Shown: in pieces, positions 27,622-36,874 of the stretch
How positions within the stretch are numbered: position 1 is the first letter of the stretch
How the letters are laid out: each line of letters starts with the position of its first letter
NCBI GenBank assembly: GCA_041906145.1
Contig: JAYRJU010000003.1
Span: forward strand, 124,001 to 188,000
DNA: 64,000 nucleotides
Direction of reading: 5' to 3'
From: SHVO01 sp041906145
GTDB lineage: Bacteria > Pseudomonadota > Alphaproteobacteria > Rhodospirillales > Rhodospirillaceae
Made by a program: the position numbers and the translations under genes
The notes under the pieces: model-generated
Databases searched by the model: none
What the model was told of the DNA's origin: nothing
Seen by the model: the letters and a program-made list of their open reading frames with translations, nothing else

Positions 27622-28041
27622 CTACCAGACCCCGGTATTCGGCATCGACGCCCAGGGCTCCTGCGGCGGCTGTGCGTTACCCTTTTGCAGCAGCTCGATC
27701 GAGATATTGTCCGGCGAGCGAACAAACGCCATGCGCCCGTCACGCGGCGGGCGGTTGATGACAACACCCTTGTCCATCAGACGCTGGCATACGGTGTAGA
27801 TATCGTCGACCTCGTAGGCGACATGCCCGAAGTTCCGCCCACCGGTGTAGGTCTCCGGATCCCAGTTGTAGGTAAGTTCGATCTGCGCGGACTCGTCGCC
27901 CGGCGCAGCCAAGAAGACGAGTGTAAAGCGGCCTTTCTCGCTCTCGGTGCGGCGGAGTTCTGTGAGACCTAATTTTGCGACGTAAAAATCCAAAGACACG
28001 TCGAGATCGGTGACGCGAACCATGGTGTGCAGGTATTTCAT
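27622..28041 (-). CDS. gloA: Lactoylglutathione lyase (glyoxalase I)
   Basis: 139 residues, one VOC fold. Converts the hemithioacetal of methylglyoxal and glutathione to S-lactoylglutathione. All four metal ligands of the nickel-type enzyme can be placed: H5, E55, H73 and E116. Length and the short loops fit the E. coli-type GloA. No gloB is recognised beside it, although an MBL-fold gene is at 46685. Confidence 0.95.
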   Translation of the reverse strand: MKYLHTMVRVTDLDVSLDFYVAKLGLTELRRTESEKGRFTLVFLAAPGDESAQIELTYNWDPETYTGGRNFGHVAYEVDDIYTVCQRLMDKGVVINRPPRDGRMAFVRSPDNISIELLQKGNAQPPQEPWASMPNTGVW

Positions 28042-28256
28042 TCGAAAAGCTCCCAGGCCGTGTATAAACCCACGCGTTCATATCTCAGGCCGAGGTAACG
28101 CCTCAAGCGCCCGAACATTTTGGGTATCCGCAAAAACCATAAGCCCATGGTACTCATGGTGTCGGCAGCGGGTTTTGCGCAAGAAAACTGACCTGCGACA
28201 AGGTCTTTTTGGCTTCGGCGTTTAACATGCCGCCGGCTGGGTACAAGGATACCAGA

Positions 28257-31001
28257 GTGCGTCATTTTCTAAAGCGGTGTACCTGCGCGTTCGCGCGGGA
28301 CGAGGGCGTTGCCGGTATTGTCATCGCGATCATCGTCTCCATCGTCGCGTTTTCCGCGCTCTCGGTGTTTATGGCGAAGTTTGCCGGTCCTACACGCGAA
28401 GTCCCGCGCGCGCAGAATACTGCCGTGCATGCGAGCGTGGTGCAGAGTTCGATCCTCGTCTACCTCAACGTCAACAACACCTTGCCGTGTCCGGATACCG
28501 ACGCGACCCCGGACGGCCAGTCGAACAGCTGCAATGCCAGTGGGACGACGTCCGGCACGCTGCCCTGGCGCACGCTGGGGCTGAGCCGCGACGATGCGCT
28601 GGACGGCTACGGTACATTCTATAGCTATGTGGTTTCGGCTGAAGCCAAGGATGTTTGCGTATCAGTGGGCAGCGACTTCGATTCGAGCGTTGATCCCACC
28701 TACACCGGCGAACTCATCAACTCCGACGAACTTGAGGTGCGGTTAACGACGCAAGCGGCCGGAGAAGGGACCTATGTTCCCTTTGCGGTGTTCAGCCATG
28801 GGCCAAACAAGCTTGGCGGCATCTCCGCCTCGGGCACGGCTTATGGCGCGCCGCTTTCCGGTTCGGATGAAGAGGGCAACGCAGACGATACGCCGACCGT
28901 TATCTTTTCGGGGCCCTACGACGCTACGAACGGATCGGATTATTTCGACGACGCCGTGTTTATCCCGACCACGTCGAAGTTACAGTCCCAGTGCGAAGGG
29001 AATACGCCCTCCGGGCAGGCCAACGCCGATATCTCTGAGCCGTTCACCAACGGAATCGATCCGGACAAGCTGGAATCGTCTCCGAGCGGCGCGCCCACCG
29101 AAGCGACGGACTCGGACGGCAACGCTGTCGCGAGTCTTTCCACAACAGCGTCGTATTTCATTTCAGCGGCAAGCTTCCGCCTCGATGCGAGTGAAAAGCC
29201 GCTGTACATCGCGACCGATTGGACGCCCGATCCCGATAGCACCAGCGCGACCCCGACGGCGGCGGGTTTTTCGATCATCACACGTGCCGCTGGCGTGCCC
29301 ACGGGCGATGTCCTGGCGCAAGGCATTACCTTCCGCGTAAGTGGAAACGTTGACGCGGATGGAGAAGCCGCAACCATCGATATCCTCGATAACGGTACCA
29401 GCCTCGCGCCGACGGTTGTTGGCGGGGCGACTTTTCAGCTTCGCAGCGCGCGCAAGTACCTCATTGAGGTCTACGATAATGGCAATAGCGTTTGGATGAA
29501 GATTGAGCAGGACGACGATCCTGCCAATCGCGCTTATGCCTATGTGGATGCCGGTGACGTCGACAATACCGGCGACCAGCGCGTCTACTTTGTGAACGGC
29601 GCCAATCTGGTCAGCTACATCGACAACGTCATTGTCGGAACGCCAATGCTGGCGATGGACACGTTCGGCACGGGCTATGCGCAGGCGGGTACCGGTGTGA
29701 ACGGCACATCGTCCGGCGCATTCACGATCGAGGGCTGGTTCAAGCCGCGCGCGCTTCCGGGAACCGGCGAGGAGGCGACGCTCATTGCAAAATGGAACGC
29801 CAATAGTTTGGCGAACAGCTCTTTCCGTCTGTTCATGACGGAGGGCGGCGCCCTTTCGTTGTCTGTCGGAAGCGGAACGGCGTCCATCGCTACCGAAACC
29901 TTGGGTACGTCGCTCACGGCCGGTGAATGGACACACGTTGCCGTGTCATACGACACCGGCGATGTGGTGCTTTATATAAATAGTAAAGCCGTGAATCGTC
30001 TCTCCAATGTTCTTTCCTCCGCGGCCATTCGCGCGCCTAACGCACGATTTGCCGTGGGCGCGACGCATAATTCAGCCAGCGGCGGCAGTTATGAGGATAT
30101 CTACAACGGCGCGGTTTCCGACGTGCGCGTGTGGAATGTCGCCCGGTCTTCGTTCGAAATTCTACAGTGGTACAATCATCGTCTTCCACTTGTGAATTCC
30201 GCGACCTCCCTTGCCAATCTTATCGTCAATTGGCGCTTCGATCGTGAATCTGGTGGTTTTACAAGTGCGACGGTTACTAGAACTCCCGATATGTCTGGCG
30301 GCACAGATGCCAATGGTACCTTCGGTGGAAATGCTGCGTATGTAGTCACCAAGCTTGTCAATTTCCGGACTGTGTCGACCGACATCTGCGGCCCGGGAGA
30401 TATTTCTGTGGCGGGCAATCGCGTAGGGCCCTATCGATGCGATTTTCGTGACGCCGAGACCGGAACCATTTCGGCGGAAAATCTCGGAGGCCTCTCCACA
30501 TTTTACGCCAAAGTATGGGGACCGGGCGGCGGCAGCGACACGGACGGTACGGGTACCACGATCTGGGACGGTGGCGGCGGTGGCTTCGCGGGCGGCCTGT
30601 TCCTCAATAATGGCAATGATCTCGATATCACGGCCGGCACCGGCGGTGCCGGCGGCACCACGAGCGGCAACGGTGTCACGTCATTTGCGGACCAAGGCGC
30701 GCCGCGCGTTCAGGGGACGAGGGGTACACGTGCCTCAAATACTGCCGACGGCGCTAGTGGTGGCGCCACGGCCTCGGGCACCGGCATTCTCACGAGCGAG
30801 GTGGACAATAGTGCGACACGAGGCCGCATTCCCGGATGCGTCCCGGCGATCAGCGTCCTGGGTGCCGCGTGTACCGACCCCTACTTCGCGCTGAGCGTCG
30901 GCGATACGACGCTCTATCCCCATTTCGGATACGGCGGAGATGCCGATGGCGGCGGCTTGTACATTAATGGGCAGGATGGCCTGGTCGTTCTGTTCTGGTA
31001 A
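28257..31001 (+). CDS. Large surface protein: membrane anchor, pseudopilin-like domain, LamG, glycine-rich tail (copy 1)
   Basis: 914 residues. A short basic N-terminus and one hydrophobic segment (about 17-38, GVAGIVIAIIVSIVAFSAL) are followed by a domain with LPCPDTDATPDGQ and LPWRTLGLSRDDALDGYG, as in pseudopilins. Next come a beta-rich region, a LamG/concanavalin-like domain (about 485-630, FTIEGWF ... GEWTHVAVSYD) and a glycine-rich end (730-914) finishing in LVVLFW. The GTG at 28257 follows AAGGA, and the same context is conserved in copy 2. No classical prepilin cleavage site (G-F-T-L-x-E) is present. Function unknown; probably surface-exposed binding. Confidence 0.75.
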   Translation: MRHFLKRCTCAFARDEGVAGIVIAIIVSIVAFSALSVFMAKFAGPTREVPRAQNTAVHASVVQSSILVYLNVNNTLPCPDTDATPDGQSNSCNASGTTSGTLPWRTLGLSRDDALDGYGTFYSYVVSAEAKDVCVSVGSDFDSSVDPTYTGELINSDELEVRLTTQAAGEGTYVPFAVFSHGPNKLGGISASGTAYGAPLSGSDEEGNADDTPTVIFSGPYDATNGSDYFDDAVFIPTTSKLQSQCEGNTPSGQANADISEPFTNGIDPDKLESSPSGAPTEATDSDGNAVASLSTTASYFISAASFRLDASEKPLYIATDWTPDPDSTSATPTAAGFSIITRAAGVPTGDVLAQGITFRVSGNVDADGEAATIDILDNGTSLAPTVVGGATFQLRSARKYLIEVYDNGNSVWMKIEQDDDPANRAYAYVDAGDVDNTGDQRVYFVNGANLVSYIDNVIVGTPMLAMDTFGTGYAQAGTGVNGTSSGAFTIEGWFKPRALPGTGEEATLIAKWNANSLANSSFRLFMTEGGALSLSVGSGTASIATETLGTSLTAGEWTHVAVSYDTGDVVLYINSKAVNRLSNVLSSAAIRAPNARFAVGATHNSASGGSYEDIYNGAVSDVRVWNVARSSFEILQWYNHRLPLVNSATSLANLIVNWRFDRESGGFTSATVTRTPDMSGGTDANGTFGGNAAYVVTKLVNFRTVSTDICGPGDISVAGNRVGPYRCDFRDAETGTISAENLGGLSTFYAKVWGPGGGSDTDGTGTTIWDGGGGGFAGGLFLNNGNDLDITAGTGGAGGTTSGNGVTSFADQGAPRVQGTRGTRASNTADGASGGATASGTGILTSEVDNSATRGRIPGCVPAISVLGAACTDPYFALSVGDTTLYPHFGYGGDADGGGLYINGQDGLVVLFW

Positions 31002-31305
31002 CTAGATGGCTAGCGTCCGGCACAACCCATGGTGCGCCGTATGCGAAATCCGGAATGTGTGTGAGACGGCCAATTCTCCGATCATTCGTCGGCCCCATTC
31101 GGGCGATTAACCACGTAATTACAACATCTTATCGCAAGATATTTTCATTCCGGAAGTAACTCCGGCCAGCCGAGTTCAGGCTGTGGAAACGCGTCAACCT
31201 ATGCTACCTTTAGTTGACGGGCCGTTGAGATATAATCAAGCGGAACTGCAACGAGGCCTTTCGCAGGCGCGTAAGAATACCGCCGGCTGGGACAAGGATA
31301 CCGGG
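31002..31305. other. 304-base gap between the tandem paralogues
   Basis: The gap is AT-richer than the genes. It holds TATAAT at 31231-31236, a plausible -10 box for copy 2. From about 31246 on, the leader resembles that of copy 1 base for base in blocks (CTGCRAC, CCGCCGGCTGGG, ACAAGGATACC). The duplication therefore included the translation start region. No gene seen. Confidence 0.5.
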
Positions 31306-33879
31306 GTGCGTCATTTTCGAAAGCAGTGGACCCGCGCGTTCGCGCGCGACGACGGCGTTGCGGGAATTGTCATCGCGATTGTCGTCTCGATCCTCGCTTT
31401 TTCGGCGCTCGCAGTTTTTTTGTCAAAATTCGCCGGCCCCACACGTGAAATTCCCCGCGTACAGCAGAACGCGATTAGGCAGGCGTTGGTCCGCAATGCG
31501 GTCCTCGCCTATTTTCAGCGTCAATCGGTCGTCGAATTTCCGTGCCCCGATACCGACGCCGATAGCAATCGCGACGGCGCCGCCGACGCCTGCTCGGGCG
31601 CTTCTGTAACCACAGGTACCCTGCCGTGGGCGACGCTCGGGATTTCGCCGGATGACGCCATCGACGCGTACGGCAGATATTTTACTTACGCCGTGGTGTC
31701 TGATCAGACGGCGCGCCGGGCCTGTGACTCCGTTAGCCTGGCTGCGGTTTATGGCGGCGGCACCCAATATCCGGGCTCGGCGGTTACGCAAACAGCGCTC
31801 TCAATACATGAGACCGATCAGACTGCAGCTGACGGCATTTACGTCCCGTTCGCGGTGATCAGTCATGGACCCAATGGTCTTGGCGGCGTCAATGCAGGTG
31901 GGAGCGACACGGCAAGCCCTGTTGCTGGTTCGTCGGAAGAGACCAATGCGGCGGCCGACACAACCGAAGTCATTCAGGGGCCGTACGAGGGTGTTCCGGG
32001 GGATGATTATTTCGACGATACCGTCGCGAATGCGACTTCCGCGCAAATCCAAAAGATTTGTGAAAGCCTGTCGCCCGGCGGCCAGAAGAATGCGTGGCTG
32101 AGCGATGACTTCAACGACGGAACCATCGATTCGGCCAAGTGGGACACGACCGTCGCGCCGGGCTCGCTGCCAATTGAAGCAAACGGCTATACGGAATTTA
32201 CGTCGGCCACGACCTACCTCTCCGCTCAAGCAAGTTACGGGTTCATTCCCGCTGTAAGGCCGATTTATGTGTCTGGCTATTGGACGCCGTCTGCTGGGAC
32301 GAACACCTTTTCCATCGCTACACGCGCGACGGTAGCTGATCTAGACGCGTCGGCGGATACGTTCACCGGCAATGGCATAACGTTCCGTTTCGGCAGCACG
32401 GTCACGATCCTCGAGGATACGGATGCAACCCCTCAATCGGCCGCTTTCACCGTAACGGCCAGTCGGCGCTATTTTATCGAAGCGTACGACAACGGTGACG
32501 ATGTGTGGGCGCGCATTACGGATGTTCTTACGCCGGCTTCTACCGTGACCGTGCGCGATACGAATATCACCGGGGATACAGGTGGGGATCAGCGCGTGAT
32601 CTTCCTCAACGGGCCGGGCACAAATCGTCTCGACGATGCGTTGATTGGCCACCCTATGCTCTCCCTCGATAGCCGGTCCGGGGTCTACGCGCAAGCTAAC
32701 GCAGACAGCGTGGATGGAACCACCACCGGGGATATTACATTGGAGGCGTGGATCCGGCCGCGCTCTGTTGCCGGCGGTTCGATTATTTCTCAGTGGGACG
32801 GCTCCGCCGCCAGTTCCTTCCGCCTCTCGCTCAACGCTTCCGGCGCTCTTATCCTGGATATCCAGGATGCTGGCGGCCTGAAAGATTACGACCTTGGTAT
32901 TTCACCGGCGGTCAATGAGTGGACCCATGTCGCGGTGAGCTACGCCGCTGGCGCAACGGCGACTGATCCCCTAGTCATTCGTTCTTACAAGAATGGCGTG
33001 AGCGCTAAACGCATTTCCGAGGTCGATACGGATAACGGCATTGTCTTGCCCACCTTAACGACGTCCGTCGGCGTGGATTCCGATTTTCTCGGAAACACGT
33101 TCACCGGCAATATCGCGGACGTACGCATCTGGGAAAGCGCGCGGACCGCGTCCCAGATTGCGGCCTGCTATCAGCGCCGCCTTGGAAGCAGCGCGACCTG
33201 TGCCACGGTCGCCGGCATGACGAACTGGACTCTCGACCCCGGCGTTGTCGGCGGGGGCTTTGCGGCGACGGCTGTGGCTGCTGTGTCGGGAACGGCGGGC
33301 TTTGTGCCGGCAAATGCATGGAGCCCGGCACTCTCCGTGTACTTCCGCGCCCTGTCGTCGGATTTCTGTGCAGGCTTCGAGGCCGCGCTTTACCGCTGCG
33401 ATTACCGCGACAATACGACCGCCAATAGCCTGGACGTTACTGTACCCTCGGCGGAAACCGGCATCTATGCGAAGGCGTGGGGTGCAGGCGCCGATTTCAC
33501 CGCGTTGGGCTCAATCAACGGCGGCGGTGGCGCTTACGCCGGCGGATTGATCCCGAATTCCGATGTCTTGCAACTTACTGTTGGGAATGGCGGTGGTGGG
33601 GTGGCGGGTATTGGTACGAACACCCTCGTTGAGCGCGGAACGGACACAATGGTCACCGCAAATGGCGGCGGTATAGGTTCGGGCGGTACAACGGGCGGAC
33701 TAATGGGTACGCTGTTAGGCCTCCTTCAGTCGCTCACGGCTCCAGGGACTGTGCCAACGCCGGGCAATAGTACCGACGCCTACTATCAGCCGCCCGGGGG
33801 CTCGCTCACCGACCCCGGCCTCGGCGGGACGTCGGGGGCCACCTCTGGGCATGACGGCGCGATCGTTCTGCTCTGGTAA
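31306..33879 (+). CDS. Large surface protein: membrane anchor, pseudopilin-like domain, LamG, glycine-rich tail (copy 2)
   Basis: 857 residues, paralogue of the gene before it with the same order of parts: anchor GVAGIVIAIVVSILAFSAL, pseudopilin-like FPCPDTDADSNRDG and LPWATLGISPDDAIDAYG, LamG domain (about 474-612, ITLEAWIRPR ... EWTHVAVSYA), and a glycine-rich end (695-857) finishing in AIVLLW. The first 40 residues differ from copy 1 mainly by conservative changes, while the rest has diverged much more. The GTG at 31306 has the conserved AAGGATACC context. The stop codon abuts the stop of the minus-strand FecR-porin gene with no base between. Confidence 0.75.
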   Translation: MRHFRKQWTRAFARDDGVAGIVIAIVVSILAFSALAVFLSKFAGPTREIPRVQQNAIRQALVRNAVLAYFQRQSVVEFPCPDTDADSNRDGAADACSGASVTTGTLPWATLGISPDDAIDAYGRYFTYAVVSDQTARRACDSVSLAAVYGGGTQYPGSAVTQTALSIHETDQTAADGIYVPFAVISHGPNGLGGVNAGGSDTASPVAGSSEETNAAADTTEVIQGPYEGVPGDDYFDDTVANATSAQIQKICESLSPGGQKNAWLSDDFNDGTIDSAKWDTTVAPGSLPIEANGYTEFTSATTYLSAQASYGFIPAVRPIYVSGYWTPSAGTNTFSIATRATVADLDASADTFTGNGITFRFGSTVTILEDTDATPQSAAFTVTASRRYFIEAYDNGDDVWARITDVLTPASTVTVRDTNITGDTGGDQRVIFLNGPGTNRLDDALIGHPMLSLDSRSGVYAQANADSVDGTTTGDITLEAWIRPRSVAGGSIISQWDGSAASSFRLSLNASGALILDIQDAGGLKDYDLGISPAVNEWTHVAVSYAAGATATDPLVIRSYKNGVSAKRISEVDTDNGIVLPTLTTSVGVDSDFLGNTFTGNIADVRIWESARTASQIAACYQRRLGSSATCATVAGMTNWTLDPGVVGGGFAATAVAAVSGTAGFVPANAWSPALSVYFRALSSDFCAGFEAALYRCDYRDNTTANSLDVTVPSAETGIYAKAWGAGADFTALGSINGGGGAYAGGLIPNSDVLQLTVGNGGGGVAGIGTNTLVERGTDTMVTANGGGIGSGGTTGGLMGTLLGLLQSLTAPGTVPTPGNSTDAYYQPPGGSLTDPGLGGTSGATSGHDGAIVLLW

Positions 33880-35715
33880 CTAGAAGCGCGTTTCCACATA
33901 TAGCCACAGCTTCTCGGTATCGCTCGCGAAGTTGTTGGCCTCATAACGCGCCCAGCGTATGCCGACCGTCGCGTAGCCCCTCACGCTAACGTTGACGTCG
34001 GCATTGTACTCCGTGCCATAACTGACCGCGCCGCTATCGCTCGTAAAGTGATGCAGCCGCAGGTCGATCCGCGGCGTCTTGATCGGGCCGAGGTCCGGCA
34101 GCTCCTGGAGATAGCGCAGGTGAATGTCGCGCAGGCCGTTTGAGGGGGTAATGTTGAATATATCAGCCCATCCGTTGTGGCGGTGCAGGGTAGCAAGCGG
34201 TGTCTGTACGCTGTTCACACCGTTGCCTTCCAAGAACTCAACACCGGCAAACAAAGTCGTGTCCTCATAGTGGACCGAGGGGCGCAGGAGACCGTAGATC
34301 AGCGCGTAATTCGCCGTGTTGTGGCGGTAGTCCGTTTGGCCCGCGAGCTCCGCTTCCACGCCGAACATCGCCTCGCCGCCGGTCGCTGTCGTGTCATAGC
34401 GCACACCGTACGTCGCCGATGAGAGCTGAGGCGCCGATTGCAGGTCGATCAAGTAGGCATAACCGGTGAGCAGGCCGAAGGGTACAAGATCAGTCGTGAC
34501 GCCAAGCGCATGACTGTCGCTGCGCCAATGACCGTTCGGTGTACTGTTGCCAAGCACGCGGTTCACGCCGTCGATGTATGCGTAACGCACGGCGAGATGC
34601 GGCATCGGCCGGCCTTCGATGGCCACCGCATCGAAGGTTTGATCGTTTTGGCGGAAAGCGCCCGCGCCGATCCAGCGCTCGTTATCGTAAACGAGACGCT
34701 GGCGGCCAAGCAGCGCGCGCGCCGCCGTCATCCCATCGTCGCCGGTCATCGACCATCCAGCGTAAAGCTGGTTTAGCTCTTCACTGTCAGGATCTGGAAT
34801 GGTGGGGCGTCCAGTCAGCACGATGGCGCCATCGCTGCGCTTGCCCGACAGCTCACGCGTGATCTCTCCCTCGATGCCTGCGAATGCGCCCCGGAACGCG
34901 GCGGTTTCGTATCCGACACGCAGGCGTGCGGTAGTTGCGTAAGCGGGAAGGGGCGCATTGGCCTGGGCCACATGCTCGTAGCGCAGCCGCGTGTCGATCG
35001 TGACGTCACCGCGCGTGAGCGCCGCCATCAGCGAATCTTCTTGCGCCGGTGGGCGGGCGTAAGTCAGTGCCCGCGCACTGTCCGGGATCGGTGAGACCAT
35101 CGCGAGAGCACGGTTCACGCGGTCCGGACCCCACGGAATGCCCGGCGTCGGCGCCGCGGCGCCCCATACGTCGGTTCCTTCCCCCGGGCGCAGCACCGTC
35201 GTGCCGGCCGCGTTCGTGACGGTCACTTCATAGCCAGAAAACAGGGCAACCTGCAGGTGATCGCCCTCCAGCTCTACGAAAAAATCAGTGCCGCGAATGC
35301 CGATGGTCGCCACAGGCGTGCGGATCGAAAAGGCCTCGCTGCCGCCGTTATCTTCGATGGCGCCCGCGATGACGCGCGCGGTGCCGGCCGCGATACGCAA
35401 CGCCGCGTTGCCGGTCTTTTTGTCGGGCGCGTAAACGAAATCATCGATGACGACGTCGGCGTCGGGGCCCAGCGTCAGTTGTGTGTTGTCGGCGAAGGTG
35501 ACCCGCAATTTACCGTCGGGGCCTGTCTCAAGGATGTCGTTGCGGAAAATCGGATCGTCGAGTGCGAGGGAGTCTTGCGTTGTTTCACGCACCGCGGTTG
35601 CGCTGCCGTGCACGGCCGTCACGCCGCCCGCGCGGGCCGCGTCCTGCGCCTCGGCCGGCAAATAGGTGAGCGCTCCGGCGAAAACGCCTATCGTCCCCCA
35701 CAGCTTTTGCATCAT
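33880..35715 (-). CDS. FecR domain fused to outer-membrane beta-barrel
   Basis: 611 residues. A signal peptide (1-23, YLPAEAQ) is followed by a FecR domain (about 50-160, with the hallmark TPVATIGIRGTDFFVEL), a Pro-rich linker, and from about residue 235 a long series of amphipathic strands (TIDTRLRYEHV, TARLRVGYETAAFRG). It ends WLYVETRF with the terminal Phe typical of outer-membrane barrels. The barrel resembles alginate-export-like porins by pattern only. FecR domains normally act in sigma signalling or bind surface polymers; fusion to a barrel is unusual. It lies 17 bases after the dnaJ-like gene. Confidence 0.7.
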   Translation of the reverse strand: MMQKLWGTIGVFAGALTYLPAEAQDAARAGGVTAVHGSATAVRETTQDSLALDDPIFRNDILETGPDGKLRVTFADNTQLTLGPDADVVIDDFVYAPDKKTGNAALRIAAGTARVIAGAIEDNGGSEAFSIRTPVATIGIRGTDFFVELEGDHLQVALFSGYEVTVTNAAGTTVLRPGEGTDVWGAAAPTPGIPWGPDRVNRALAMVSPIPDSARALTYARPPAQEDSLMAALTRGDVTIDTRLRYEHVAQANAPLPAYATTARLRVGYETAAFRGAFAGIEGEITRELSGKRSDGAIVLTGRPTIPDPDSEELNQLYAGWSMTGDDGMTAARALLGRQRLVYDNERWIGAGAFRQNDQTFDAVAIEGRPMPHLAVRYAYIDGVNRVLGNSTPNGHWRSDSHALGVTTDLVPFGLLTGYAYLIDLQSAPQLSSATYGVRYDTTATGGEAMFGVEAELAGQTDYRHNTANYALIYGLLRPSVHYEDTTLFAGVEFLEGNGVNSVQTPLATLHRHNGWADIFNITPSNGLRDIHLRYLQELPDLGPIKTPRIDLRLHHFTSDSGAVSYGTEYNADVNVSVRGYATVGIRWARYEANNFASDTEKLWLYVETRF

Positions 35716-35732
35716 TGCCCCCGAAGACCGCC

Positions 35733-36668
35733 TTACTTGCGTGGATTATAGGGCTTCCGCTCGGCCCAGCCCTTCACAAAATCTTCCAGGTCCTTATCCG
35801 CCGTTTTCGGCAGCACGATTTCGAATACGACATATTGGTCGCCGGCCGGTTCGCTCTTTGTCGCCGGTACGCCTTTACCTTTGAGACGCATGCGGGTGCC
35901 ACCATTGGTCCATTTTGGAACGGTCATGGCCACCGGTCCATGGACCGTCGGAACCTCCACCTTTCCGCCTGCCACCGCTTCGCCGAGCGAGATCGGAACT
36001 TCGGCATAGATGTCGCGTCCTTCGCGCCGGAAGGTGGAATGCGCACGCACTTTCACCTCGATCAGCGCGTCGCCGGCATGGCCGCCGTGGCCCTGGGCGC
36101 CTTGTCCCTTTAGGCGGATGGTTTGGCCGTCGTTGATGCCGGGCGGAATATTGACGTCCAGGGATTTACCGTTCGGCAGCGTGAGCCGCTTCGTGGCGCC
36201 GACCGCGGCTTCCTCGAAGTCCACCTCCAGCATGAAACGCTGATCCTCGCCGCGCCCCGGCCGCCCGCCGCCGAAGGGGTCGCCGCCGCGCGGCCCGCCG
36301 GGGCCGCCCTGGCCGCCACGAAACATGCCGCCGAACAGATCTCCGAGATCCAGATCTTCGAACGAAAAATGCTGACCGCCGCCGCCAAACCCACCCCCTG
36401 CGCCCGGGCGTCCGCCGCGCGCAAAGGGGTTCTGGCGAATCTCGTTGCCGCTCGCGTCGATCTCGCCTCTGTCAAAACGCGCGCGCTTGGCCGCGTCGCC
36501 CAGGATGTCATAGGCGGCGTTGAGTTCCTTAAAGCGATCCTCAGCCTTCTTGTCCCCCGGATGCAAATCCGGGTGCGACTTCTTGGCCAGGCGGCGGAAC
36601 GCCTTCTGGATTTCGTCATCGCTGGCGCTGGATGCAACGCCGAGCACCTCGTAGGGGTTTTTAGCCAT
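35733..36668 (-). CDS. DnaJ-like co-chaperone (CbpA type, no zinc finger)
   Basis: 311 residues. J domain (1-70) with intact HPD at 32-34, a Gly/Phe-rich linker (85-140), then the two beta-sandwich client-binding domains of DnaJ (145-300). The CxxCxGxG zinc repeats of full DnaJ are missing, as in CbpA. It stimulates DnaK and delivers clients. It is probably co-transcribed with the FecR-barrel gene downstream. Confidence 0.92.
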   Translation of the reverse strand: MAKNPYEVLGVASSASDDEIQKAFRRLAKKSHPDLHPGDKKAEDRFKELNAAYDILGDAAKRARFDRGEIDASGNEIRQNPFARGGRPGAGGGFGGGGQHFSFEDLDLGDLFGGMFRGGQGGPGGPRGGDPFGGGRPGRGEDQRFMLEVDFEEAAVGATKRLTLPNGKSLDVNIPPGINDGQTIRLKGQGAQGHGGHAGDALIEVKVRAHSTFRREGRDIYAEVPISLGEAVAGGKVEVPTVHGPVAMTVPKWTNGGTRMRLKGKGVPATKSEPAGDQYVVFEIVLPKTADKDLEDFVKGWAERKPYNPRK

Positions 36669-36874
36669 GTCTCCCGTCGTCTTTTTCGAGCTTACTCTTA
36701 GTTGCGGTGCGGGACCGCGTTTGTAAAGCCGTTTAGGCGTTTTTCTGTTACGAAATTCTAATGTTCCATCCGAGGCTTAGGATGCTTTTCCCGCGCTCCG
36801 TGCAAGGCTCATCCGGGGTTGGTTTGCCCCACGTTCCCCGTTACAGTCCGCGCCCTGATCAGCGAGGACACCCG

